Position numbers and translations under genes: made by a program
The notes under the pieces: model-generated
Told to the model about the DNA's origin: nothing
Databases searched by the model: none
What the model saw: only the letters and a program-made list of their open reading frames with translations
In this document: positions 33,165 through 43,600 of the stretch, in pieces
How the letters are laid out: each line of letters begins with the position of its first letter
How positions within the stretch are numbered: the first letter of the stretch is position 1
Assembly (NCBI RefSeq): GCF_000264995.1
Contig: NW_006767449.1
Span: forward strand, 181,805 to 245,804
DNA from: Punctularia strigosozonata HHB-11173 SS5
Taxonomy: Eukaryota; Basidiomycota; Agaricomycetes; Corticiales; Punctulariaceae
Direction: 5' to 3'
Length of the DNA: 64,000 nucleotides

Positions 33165-36100
33165 TTAAGGGCCCAGCATCCCGATGGGCAAGGAATCTTC
33201 ATGAGCGTCTGGTGGCGTAGTGTAATGGAAGAGGGGTTGGAAGCGGAGCCCTCGGAACGTGAGGGCAGAGATATGGCGTGGCGCATTTGGGTGCCGGCGG
33301 TAGAAATCGCGGATACTGACTGGAGAGACGTTCTCCTCGGGCTCCCAAGTGTCTTCGTTAGCTGAATAGCCCTCCCAGCGGACAAGGTACTGCAGCTTTC
33401 CTCGGGAGATCCGGGAGGCTACGAGACGATCAACAGTCCACTCCTCGACTCCATCGCGGACAACCGCGGGCGGCGGACGGTGGTGCCAGGGCCTTCCAGG
33501 AATGGTGTCCTCCACATAGCGGTGAAGCTTCCAGACGTGGAAGACGGGATGGATCTTCCAGGAGTCCGGGAGCGTCAGGCAGTATGCATTGCGGTTAATC
33601 ACCTTGTTGACAGTGAAGGGGCCATACCACCGGTCGTCCAACTTCTTCGCAGGGCGCTGAGTACGGATATCCTTGCCATGCAGCCATACCTTATCGCCCA
33701 CGTGGAAGTCCGAGGAGGCTCCGTGATGCATGTTGTAGTGCCTTGCCATGTCCTCCGCGGCTTGCCGCAAGGCAGCACCCGCTTCCTCCTCGGCGTGCTT
33801 CATGCGTTCTGCAAACTCGGTAGCTCCCTCTGCGTGTGGAACCCTCCGAGGCTCCACGCCCATCCGGGGGTGGGACCCATAGTCCATGAAGAAGGGTGTC
33901 TGACGAGTCGAGGAGTGAATGCAGTTGTTGTAGGCGAACTCGGTGATGGGGAGCCACTCTTCCCAGTCGTCCTGGAGGTGATTGACGTACAGCTGAAGGA
34001 ACTGTTTGATCTCCTGGTTAATGCGCTCGGTCTGGCCGTCGGATTGAGGGTGGTAAGCTGTGGAAGCCGCTACGGAGATCCCGAGCATTCCGCTCAACTC
34101 GCGCATGAGGTGCGACACGAATTGCGAGCCGCGGTCACTGATCATGACCTCTGGAAGTCCGTGGTGCTTCCAGACCTGATCTCGGAAGAGCCGAGCAACT
34201 CCCAGGGAAGTCACCTCTGACGTGGTGGAGGCGAAATGGGTGCGTTTACCCTTGCAGTCGACGGCAACGAAGATCGCGTCCTTCCCATTTAAGACCGGAA
34301 GCTCCATGATGAGGTCGACTGTGACAACTTGCCATCGTCGCTCAGGCACAGCATTTGGGAGTAGGTGGCCTGCGGGAGCTCCGGGGAACGTCTTGGTGCG
34401 GTTGCACGCGTCGCAGCCCTTGACGTACCGGTCGACGTACCGGCTAATCCCTGGCCACCAGTAGTTCCTGGAGACAAGTTCGAGGGTTTTCCAACGTCCC
34501 GGGTGCCCTGCCACAGGAACGTCGTGGTGAAGCTCTACCACCCTCCTTCGAAGTTCCTCGTCCCGAGGGACAGACGTGGCCGCGGTAGAGTACCAGGTCC
34601 TCCTCAAACTGCCAGTCAGGTGCATGATCGATGCTCCAGGAGACTCCGTGAGGCTTCGCCATGGCAGCCTCAACCTCCTTGTCCAGCTCCTTGGCGTTAC
34701 GAATGCGCCGGAGGATGTCGGCATCATCGGTGTCGATGGGGACCGCCGCAGGGTGGAGCACTCGGATGAAGATCTCAGGATGTAGGACAACGACGTCCCG
34801 GTTGTCCTCGGCTCCTTTGGAGTGGTCCACCCGGCGTGACAACGAGTCGGGATGTCCAGAAAGACGTCCTGGATGGTGGTGGAGCGTGAAGTCGAAGCGG
34901 GAGAGGAAGAGGGACCAGCGCGCCTGCCGACGATTCAAAGACTTTGTCATCTGGAAGTACTCGAGGTTCTTGTGATCTGTCAAGATCTCGAACGGCTCCC
35001 AGGAGCCCTCAAGGAAGTGCCGCCATTCCTCGAGAGCCCGGATGATGGTGAGGAGCTCCTTGTCGTGGACGTCGTAGTTGCGCTCGGGAGGGGAGAGGCC
35101 CTTGGACATGTAGGCGATGGGGTGGAGGATCCCGTCGTCTCCCATCTGCGAGAGGATGGCCCCGGTGGCAAAGTTCGAAGCATCCGTCTCAAGGTGAAAC
35201 TTGCGGTCGTCCCTCGGAGCTACCAGGACCAGTGCGGAGGTGAGTGCCTTCTTCAGGTCTAAAAAGGCATTATGCTCCTTGGGGCTCCACACCCACGGAG
35301 CGTCCTTCTTGGTGAGCGCGTGGAGGGGTCTGGCAATATGAGAGAAGTCTCGGATGAAACACCGGTAGAAGTTGCAGAAGCCGACGAAGGACTGCACTTC
35401 CTTGACGTTCCGCGGTTCAGGCCACTCGGAGACTCCTCGGACCTTGACAGGGTCCATCCCAACATGCCCATGGGTGATCACCAGTCCTAGGTACTCCACC
35501 ATCGTCCTCTTGAACTCACACTTCTTGGCCTTCAGGTACAGCTTGTGCCTCCGTAGCACCTCCAGCACTCGTCGCACAGCGTCCCGATGCTCCTGGAGCG
35601 TCTCCGTAAAGATGAGGATGTCGTCCAGGTAAACCACGACCAGGCCCTCGTCGATGAGGTCCCAGAGGATGTCGTTCATCACGGTCTGGAAAGTCGAGGG
35701 GCTGTTGCAGAGGCCGAAGAACATCACCAGAGGTTTGAAGAGGCCCCGATTCGTCCGAAACGCTGCCTTCCACTCGTCTCCCTCCTTGATCCTGACGTTG
35801 TTGAAGCCCCAGCGGACGTCGAGCTTGGTGAAGTATTTCGCTCGACGTAGCTTTGTGATCAGCTCGGAGATAAGCGGGAGGGGGTAGGCATTCTTGACCG
35901 TCATGGCGTTGAGCCTCCGATAGTCCTGGACCAGCCGCAGCGAACCGTCCTTCTTTTTGACGAAGACCGGCGAGGCCATGGGAGACTTCGAGGGGCAGAT
36001 CCTCCCGGAGTCAAGGTTCTCCTGGAGGAAGGCATCCAGCTCCCGCTGTTCCACCAGCGAGAGAGGGTAGACCTTGCTTCCTCGGGGCTCCGAGCCAGGC

Positions 36101-37011
36101 TTCAGCTCGATCGCATGGTCCCAAGGCTTCCTCGACGGGAGCTCGTCGAAGGCTTCCTTGGAGAACACGTCTCGAAAGGCGCGATAGTGCTCTGGGACGC
36201 AGTCTTCGAAGGTACGTGGGAGCTCCGAGGAATGCGCCTCTTCTGCTAGGCGAGAGGAGATGGTGGCAGTCGCGCGAATCTCGTGACACCTGAAGTCTTC
36301 TTCAGTGGGTAGCATCACCACGAAGACCCGGTCGGAGCGTTCAGGGACGAAGTCGTCAGCCGGCGGAGGTTCCTCGGAATGCTCCTCGTCCAGGGCATCT
36401 TCGACGGTGGGGCGCGGCAGAGGGGTGCGGGGCTCCTCGGACACGTCAGATGGGGTCTCCTCGAGATGGAAACGCACCCGCCACTTCCACTCGCGGTACT
36501 TGGTGTTCTTCCTTCGGGTACTGCACTCTGGTGGGCACCGGGACATCTCCATTTCCCCCGTGTGCCAGTCCACCTCAGGATTGTGATGGTGGAGCCAGGT
36601 GTGCCCTACAATGACGGTAGGATGCCCGAGGGAGCATACGGCAAGGGTGACGTGTTCCGAGTGATCGCCATAATGCATGATCACATCCACAGTCTCACGG
36701 ATCCCCCCGGAGTGGTTGAGGGTACCGTCGACGTTGTAGACGGGGACTGCGCGAGGGAGCGGCTTGGTGGTGAGGCGATGGCGAAGCACCAGATCATTGT
36801 CGATGAAACACCCAGTGGCGCCGCTGTCGAGGAGGGCTTGGACCACGAACTTATGACCTGAGTCCGTGGCCTGAAGCTGGAGGGGGAGCTCGGTGCTCCG
36901 GGAGCGTCCAGATACACCAGCGAGGACATAAACAAAGGGAGGAGGTTCCGAGGATTGCGCAACTTGCTGTACTTGAGGCGATATATGGTGAATCGGCTCG
37001 GGGGCCGGCAT
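33165..37011 (-). other. pol: gypsy-2 pol region (protease, RT, RNase H, integrase, chromodomain)
   Basis: Protease motif near 36.8 kb, RT catalytic VVYLDDILIF near 35.6 kb, RNase H near 35.0-35.2 kb, integrase zinc and catalytic core near 33.8-34.5 kb, and chromodomain near 33.3-33.4 kb. The chromodomain is thought to steer integration toward methylated histone H3 heterochromatin in related chromoviruses. The region is nearly intact, with about one break. Confidence 0.9.
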
Positions 37012-37036
37012 ATTGATTTCAGGCAGTACAGCGAAT

Positions 37037-38206
37037 CTATTGGTCGTTTGCAGCGCACTTGCAGATGACCCTACACAAATCCTCCTCTTGGTCCTCAGCC
37101 TCTTGCGCTCCTAGGGGCTCCGCCTCCTTGTCGGCAGAGAACATCCAGATCTCCCCGATCAGGTCCATCTGCTCCAGGACGTCCTCGGGGAGTCCGACGG
37201 CGCGGATCTGAGCGCGTTGGGGGCATTCACGAGCCAGATGTCCAGGCTGGCGGCAGATATAGCAAACACGCTGGCCTCCTCGACGTGTGGCGTCAACGTC
37301 CATAGGAACACCCAGCGGCAAGGGCGGAGGTCCTGGAGGAGGTGCAAAGCGTGGGGCGGCAGGTGCGATGGGGGCCGCGACTTGCGGGCGAGTGGCGGTG
37401 AGTGGGGGAGCATAGGTGGGAAGCGTTGGCTGGCGAGGCGGGGCCGTAGGAGCTCCTGCCAGCTGGAAAGGGCATAGGCGGGGTGCCTCAGCCTTCCGCG
37501 CGGCGCTGGCTTCCCTCAGGCAGCGATCCATACGAGTGACCGCGGCCTTCCACTCAGGGAGGGTGTCCGGCCCGAGTGGCGTGGACTCCAGGGCGATCCA
37601 GAAGTGAGTGGGGATCGCCTGCTTGAAAGTGGCAAGGAGAGAGACGTCCTTGCTGACTCCGGCCTCCTCGGCGAGATTCTTGAACTGGCGTATGAAGTCT
37701 TCGGCGACTGAAGAGCCCATGTGGAGCGTGCGGAGCTTGTTGAAAGCCATAGCGGCGGGATTGGGGTCTTCGAAGGCCGCGCGGAAATGGCATTCAAAGT
37801 GGGCCCAAGACGCAAGGTAGTCCGGAGCCTCCTCGGGTTCCCTAACGCCCGTCTGGAGGTCACGGAGGATCTTGGAGATATTATCGGCCCAGGTACCGGC
37901 CGTCCCACCGTGACAGTACGAGAGTAGGAACTGGATGCGTTGGATGGGGTCGACGCAGCGGCTGTGGTTGAGATAGTCGTTCACAGACCGTAGGAAGGTC
38001 CAGGCCGTAGACCGTGTACCGTCGAAGGAGTCAGGGCGACGGAACTTGATAGTGGCGTTGACGCGCTCCTGGTGGAGATACCCTTCCATGGCAACAATGC
38101 GTGCGAGGAGCTCCGGCACGGTTGGCGGCTGTGGGGGGGCCTCCTCGGCTTGTACAGGTTGATTCTGCGGTGCCGGAGGCACTGCGGGGGGTGGATCTTC
38201 ATCCAT
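37037..38206 (-). CDS. gag: gypsy-2 Gag
   Basis: An intact frame of 389 codons starts MDEDPPPAVPPAPQNQPVQ. Residues about 50-200 form the retrotransposon gag capsid domain (RRPDSFDGTRSTAWTFLRSV and AFNKLRTLHMGSSVAEDFIR). A long Pro/Ala-rich linker leads to a zinc knuckle CYICRQPGHLARECP near residue 330, which binds the element RNA. The length is normal for chromoviral Gag proteins. It ends about 25 bases before the start of the pol frame, so Gag and Pol expression would require readthrough or frameshifting of the kind known for the family. Confidence 0.92.
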   Translation of the reverse strand: MDEDPPPAVPPAPQNQPVQAEEAPPQPPTVPELLARIVAMEGYLHQERVNATIKFRRPDSFDGTRSTAWTFLRSVNDYLNHSRCVDPIQRIQFLLSYCHGGTAGTWADNISKILRDLQTGVREPEEAPDYLASWAHFECHFRAAFEDPNPAAMAFNKLRTLHMGSSVAEDFIRQFKNLAEEAGVSKDVSLLATFKQAIPTHFWIALESTPLGPDTLPEWKAAVTRMDRCLREASAARKAEAPRLCPFQLAGAPTAPPRQPTLPTYAPPLTATRPQVAAPIAPAAPRFAPPPGPPPLPLGVPMDVDATRRGGQRVCYICRQPGHLARECPQRAQIRAVGLPEDVLEQMDLIGEIWMFSADKEAEPLGAQEAEDQEEDLCRVICKCAANDQ

Positions 38207-38362
38207 GCTGAGAGGGGAGAGTCGGGGGAAACCAGGACGAAGGCGGTGTGATGGTATAGGTTTGCTAGAGGTTGCTTCTGGCGGCCGGCGGAACGGCGAG
38301 GCATGAGCGAACTTTGAGCAAGGGCCTTCCGGCAGCGAGCAGAATCGCTAGGGGAAGTGTGG

Positions 38363-38373
38363 AGACTTGTTCT
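38363..38373 (-). promoter_or_regulatory. Putative self-primer binding site of gypsy-2
   Basis: Two bases inside the 5' LTR edge, the element sequence is the reverse complement of AGACTTGTTCT, an 11-base word that also sits in the LTR 33 bp past a TATATA box. In Tf1/sushi chromoviruses the first 11 bases of the transcript fold back and prime on such a site. That role here is inference from the match and spacing. Confidence 0.65.
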
Positions 38374-38375
38374 TC

Positions 38376-38792
38376 TGTCAGAGTACGCGCTGGAGCTCCT
38401 AGGAGCGGCGCGGATCCCCCGGGATGGCGGTGGAGACGCTGTCGCACAAGGCAGGGAAGCAACTGAGAGAACAAGTCTGAGTTGCTCCCTGGTGCGATAG
38501 GCGACTATATAGTAGCTGAGTAATCCATCAGCAATATGAGGGATGGTCCAATGAGAGAGAGGGAGGCTCCTTGGGTGCCCGGCACGTGACCAGTGGAACG
38601 GCCTAGGAAGGCCGCGCAAGGTGCGGAGGCCCTAGGAGACCCAAAAGGATAGAAGAATGTATGGAGCTCCTAGGAGGCCCGAAAGAATAGAAGGAGTGTC
38701 TGGGAGCTCCTAGGAAACCTGAAAGGGTAAAAAGAGTGTGTGGGGAATGCGGGGAAACAGGGAAAGACGAGTACTGGAGGCGTGCCATGACA
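38376..38792 (-). repeat. gypsy-2 5' LTR (417 bp)
   Basis: Partner of 32674-33153. It lacks one 63-bp repeat unit. A TATATA box (38506-38511, read on the minus strand) lies 33 bp upstream of a putative transcript start AGACTTGTTCT (38478 downwards). Confidence 0.95.
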
Positions 38793-38797
38793 TTCAC

Positions 38798-39857
38798 ATT
38801 GAATAATGCTTCATTATTTTCATGGGCATATTAAAAAACAGCTGACATCTGTTCTCTGTATTTCTAACCTTCGCCATTACTTTCAGCCCCTTTGTGGGAA
38901 TCTTTGGTGGACCATTCTTCTATTCTGGTATCTATGATATCATCTCTGGATAGTTGCTCTTCTCGAAGCTCATCAATAAGAATATATTCTTTTACTCTAG
39001 CTTTGTATGGGAGAAGCTAGAATGGTGCCACAAGCAAGCACCGAGCGAAGCTCAGTGCGCCATCTTGGGCTCGAGGGAGGGATTTTGAAACTCCAACACG
39101 TGTCGCGCCTCTCTCCCTCAGACCCACTGGCAGCTAGGATACGGCAAGTAGTAGTATCAGCACCGACACACACTTGCAACCTGAGACATGCCTCCTTGTG
39201 CCCCTCGAGACAACCCCTTCAATAAGCCTCACTATCAATTCAACTGGGCAGCCTTGGTCGGTCTGGCAGATGCCAGAGGGAAACATCCACGAACTCAAGG
39301 TGTGGACAAAACAGGCCCTGCTCAATCGCAAGGACAAACTCATCAAGCACCTGTCCTTCACGGCCCTCTACAGGGACAGGGAGAAGAACGGACACCACCA
39401 GGGCATCATCCAAGACATGGAAGATGAAGATTCAGAATGGCACAGCCTGGCCAAACCCCAAGAACAGAGCCTTCCGTCCACATCAACGCACCCACATTCA
39501 CAAACACTTAGTCAATGTTCAAGCTCACAAAGGCTTCAGACGCGCTCGGAGAGTAGAGGGAGGGAGTCACTTCGTTCAGCGCGGGCGAGGACAGAGTCGC
39601 AACCGCTTTCCCCCCCCCCCGGCCATCGTCAGGTGAGCGACACACCTCACTGAGTCTTTCAACACACCTTTCCTCTTGCTGGATGCAAACCCACCACCTT
39701 GCTCGTGTTCTTGCTACACGCTTCTACTTGCTTGCTATGGCCAGAGCCACATGTTCTTGCTTGCCTCTTCCTCGGCACATACCATGCTATCGATCCAACG
39801 GACTCACAGACAATCCCAGGGCATCGGAGTACCAACCGGGACTCCAGTCAGAGTCAC
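38798..39857 (+). mobile_element. Flank left of copia-1, probably the left part of a YR retroelement relict
   Basis: The interval contains a plus-strand frame from about 39,174 with LKVWTKQALLNRKDKLIKHL and RDREKNGHHQGIIQDME and a Ser/Gln/Arg-rich tail. It ends at the CCAGC target site of copia-1, and sequence resumes on the right side of copia-1 at 45345 with clear gag/RT parts of a tyrosine-recombinase element. I infer that both flanks are one older relict split by copia-1. The relict is broken many times. The first 200 bp after gypsy-2 are AT-rich and unassigned. Confidence 0.45.
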
Positions 39858-39862
39858 CCAGC

Positions 39863-40108
39863 TGTTGTCTGTGGTGACTTGCCAGCTCTCTGGCGCTTAT
39901 TTCACGTGGCTGTGGCCGCTTTAGCTTGTAGGCTGTGCTGACAGTTTTACTGGAGAGCCACAGACGAGTTGGGCACTTCATTCTGCTGACTGTCTGTGCT
40001 CTCCAGGTAGGATAGCCCTCTCCATGTATTTACTTCATTCTGCTCACTGTCTGTGCTCTCCAGCTCGTTCTCGAGTGTTGTCCAGCTGCTAGACGCCCTT
40101 AGACAACA
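39863..40108 (+). repeat. copia-1 5' LTR (246 bp)
   Basis: Starts TGTTGTCTGTGG and ends CTTAGACAACA. The ends TGTTGTCT and AGACAACA are inverted repeats of each other, typical of integrase recognition ends. It contains two copies of CTTCATTCTGCT-ACTGTCTG about 60 bp apart. Confidence 0.96.
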
Positions 40109-40122
40109 GGTTATGAGCCCTG
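40109..40122 (+). promoter_or_regulatory. copia-1 primer binding site, initiator tRNA-Met anticodon arm
   Basis: GGTTATGAGCCCTG directly follows the 5' LTR and is the exact reverse complement of the anticodon arm of eukaryotic initiator tRNA-Met (CAGGGCTCATAACC). Drosophila copia and some other Ty1/copia elements prime from an internal fragment of this tRNA rather than from its 3' end. Confidence 0.85.
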
Positions 40123-40186
40123 AGCCGCTCTGACTCACTCCTGACAGCTGGCACTTCAACCGTGTCATAGCACATCAACCACCGCT

Positions 40187-40350
40187 CTCCAGAGCGTCAT
40201 TCCGCTGCAAGGCACTCCCTATATCGTCATCCCGCTCCCTGTAGCATCATCCCACTCCTCAGAGTGTCATTCTGCTGTCACCAGCCTCCCAGAGCGTCAT
40301 ACCGCTTCATTCCGCCCCCGAGAGCGTCATTCCGCTCCCCATCGCTCCAC
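40187..40350 (+). repeat. Degenerate tandem repeat in copia-1 leader
   Basis: About six to eight imperfect copies of a unit like AGAGCGTCATTCCGCTCC (period roughly 18-30 bp). It lies in the untranslated leader between the primer site and the gag-pol start. Confidence 0.7.
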
Positions 40351-40610
40351 TTCGACACCTGAACCGTTCCCGCCGGTCCAGGACCTCTCCGTCGCTTCCC
40401 TTCGTCGTTCCAAGCCCCCACAAGCGCCGCCCATCGTCCTACGCCGTCTGCAGCACTCAGGACGCCGTTGCCATCGATTAGGAGCGATTTTCGACGATCT
40501 ACATCGATAAGGCTCTCCCTGACTCGATTCTACGCTTTCCTCGTCGTCTATAGCCTCCCTGGTCGCCCTACACCGTCGCCTACTCGTCTACAGCCTCTAC
40601 ACCGCCGCCT

Positions 40611-43600
40611 ATGTCCTCCAACACCTCCACCAGCACCCAGAAGGTCACCCCGCTGGGGGAGAACAACTACAACACCTGGATGCCCGAGATGAGGGCCTAC
40701 CTCGCCGAGCAGAAGGTCTGGTTCATCGTCTCTGGCGAGGATTTGAGGCCCTCGGACGACGCTGGGGCCGTGGCATGGAGGGATAAGGCTGCGGCAGCAG
40801 CAGGAGCCATCTATAGGGCGCTGGAGCCGGGTCAGAGGGTGCATGTGGTGGGGATTGAGATGGATCCGGTGAAGATGTGGGCAAAGTTGGCCGAGGTCCA
40901 CCTCCAGAAGGTGTCTGGTGCGCGTTTCAACGCCCTGGACGCCCTCCTCACCGTTAGAAAGGGTGCTGACGAGTCCCTCCCCTCCCTCATCGCTCGAGTC
41001 GACTCCCTGCACCAGGAACTCAAGGCCCTTCGTCCAGAACGCTACAGCATCGCCGACCTCGACGACGACCTCGCCGCCATGTCCATGCTCCACTCCCTCG
41101 GCCCAGAATACGCCGAGTTCACCTCCTCCCTCGTCCGCTTCAACCCCAGCCGTTCCAACGTCGTTCAGGCCTTCATCCGCGAACATAACCACCGCCTGCC
41201 GCGCGCCGGAGCTGCCGACAACGCCGCCTATCGCGCTCAGGCCGCTCCCAGCTCCTCCGCCGCCCAGGACGTCCTCTGCGACTTCTGCGGCTACAAGGGT
41301 CACTCGGAGGCCACCTGCCATCGCCGGAGCGCCGCCAGGGATGCCGCACGCAAGGAGATCGCTGAGCGCAAGTCAGGACGTCGCACGCCGCGCTCTCAGA
41401 CGGCCAAGGCCGCCTCTAAGGCCCAGGACGCCCCCGGCTCTCCCCAGACCGCCGGACAGGCCGTCCACGTCGAGCTGGCTGGCAATGCAAGTGTCTCCTC
41501 GTCGTCTGAGCCCCTCCCCGCCGTCCTAGATGTCCCCAGCACTGACTGGACCGCCGATACAGGGGCCACTGCTCATATGACGCCTCACCGTCACTGGTTC
41601 ATCTCCTACACGCCCTGCAACGTCCCCATTCGCCTCGCCGACTCCAAACTCATCTACGTCATCGGTGTCGGCTCCGTTCGCTTCCAGCCGGTGGTGGAGG
41701 GTCAGGAATCGCGTCTAGTGGAGTGGACCAGGGTGCTACACATCCCAGAGCTTCGCTCTAACCTCCTATCAGTCCTGTATCTCACTCAGCACAAATCCAT
41801 TCGCGTTGTGATCACCAGGGGCCTTATGGCCTTCGTTCGAGGCACCACCACGCTGTTCACCGCATCTGTGAGCGATTCCAACGCCGCCATCGTCAACGGG
41901 CGCACCCTGCCGGCCCTGGAGCACGCCCAGCCTGCCAGCACCTGCGCCTTGGACCTCGAGCTCTGGCATCGACGCTTCGGGCACGTCAACGTCGACTATG
42001 TGCGCCGGATGCTGAAGGAGGACAGCGTCTCTGGCCTCAAGCTCGACTCGGACGCCGCTCCAGACACCATCTGTGAGCCTTGCATCTCCGGCAAGCTGCA
42101 CCGGCCTCCTGTGCCTCTGAGGGCCTCCCGGCGTGCGTCAGAGGCCCTGGGTCTTGTTCACATGGACGTCCACGGCCCTATCCCTGTCCAGACGCCTGAA
42201 GGGTACCGATACTGGGTGATCTTCGTCGATGATGCCCACCGCTTCTGGGTGGTGGTGCTGCTCCGGCGCAAGAGCGACGCGTTCCAGGCCTTCCTGCGCT
42301 TCAAGGCCTTTGCTGAGCGGCTCACCGGATGCAAGATCAGTGCACTGCGTGACGACAAGGGCGGCGAGTTCATCTCAAAGGAGTGGGACGATCTCTGCAC
42401 CTCCGAAGGCATCCGACGCGAGCACAGCGTCCGAAACGAGCCCCACCAGAACGGCGTTGCCGAACGCGCCAACCGGACTCTGGCCGAGGGCGCCACCGCT
42501 CTCCTGAGCGAGTCCAACCTGCCTCCATCGTTCTGGGGTCTCGCCGTCGCCGCCTACGTCCATGTGCACAACAGGACACCCTCTGCTGCCCTGCCCAAGG
42601 GCGCAACACCCTACTTCGGCTGGAACGGGATCAAGCCCTCTGTGGAACGCCTCCGGGTCTTCGGGTGCGTTGCCTACGTTAACATCCAGAAGGACAAGCG
42701 CCGCGGCCTCTCCTCCCACTCTGAGAAGTGCATCTTCGTCGGCTACGCGGAGGACTACAAGGCATGGCTGTTCTACAACCCAGACACCCGCAAGTGGATC
42801 ATCTCTAACGCCGCCATCTTCGACGAGCGGTACTTCCCTGGAGCGCGTTCTACCGCCAGCTGGGACTCTGCTGCCTCCGACTTCCTCCTCCGTGCCCTGC
42901 CTTCGCTGCACGGCGCTCCTCGCTCTCCTCCTGACGCACCTGCGCCGGTTCCGGGGGGAGATATGGCACCACCACCGCTTCAGGATGCCCAGGACATCCC
43001 TGAACCGGGGGGAGATCTGGAACCGCCCCATGTGCCGCCTGTGTCTCCTGCCAGAGTCCAGACACCTCCGCCGTCTCCTCGTGCTTCGTCCTCGCCTCCC
43101 ACTGGTTCTGCCTCGCCTGACGCCTCCCCATCACCTGTCCCTCGCTCTGCAGCGCCGTCACCGGACCCAGAGCGCTCTCCTACGCCTCCTGAACGCCCTC
43201 CGACTCCTCCTCTGGCCCTCAGACGTGAGCGCCGTGCACCCAAGCCCGTGCAGCCTTGGTGGATCGTCCCCTCTCGCTCTCCGGCCCCTCAGGCCTACCG
43301 GGAGCCCACTCCAGCCATCGAGAGCAGCGAGGACGAAGACGACACCTCCTCCAAGGATCCCCTGGCCGCTGCTGAGCCGGAAGACGCCATGCTGGTGCTA
43401 GCTGGCCTTGACACCGTCTATGCCGCTCCTTCGTCGCCGGACCACCTCTCCTTCCTTCAGAGCCTCGAGGCTGCCTTTCGGACCTGCGCACTGAAGGCTG
43501 AGGCACGGGGCAACGAGCCTAGGTCTTTCTGCGAGGCCATGAAGCGTCCTGACTCGGATCTCTGGTACAAGGCCGCCATGGAGGAGATCGAGGCCCACAT

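Larger units (their letters stand above)
32674..38792 (-). mobile_element. gypsy-2: Ty3/gypsy chromovirus, nearly whole, fairly young
   Basis: This 6.1-kb element lies on the minus strand between LTRs at 38376-38792 (5') and 32674-33153 (3'), flanked by the 5-bp target duplication TTCAC (32669-32673 and 38793-38797). Gag lies at 37037-38206 and pol at about 33.2-37.0 kb. Pol motifs in order are the protease LLDSGATGCFIDN, reverse transcriptase with VVYLDDILIF, RNase H, an integrase with a zinc-binding H-x-C domain and a YHPQSDGQTERINQ block, and a chromodomain (LQYLVRWEGYSANEDTWEP) near 33.3-33.4 kb. A polypurine tract abuts the 3' LTR. A TATA box, a start-like AGACTTGTTCT and its complement next to the 5' LTR suggest Tf1/sushi-type self-priming. 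The LTRs differ by about 2%. Only about one reading-frame break is apparent. Confidence 0.95.

Noticed and set aside
40187-40350. Spaced short repeats that could be mistaken for a CRISPR array.
   Set aside because: The units are degenerate, spacing is irregular, and they lie in the leader of a retroelement in a eukaryote.
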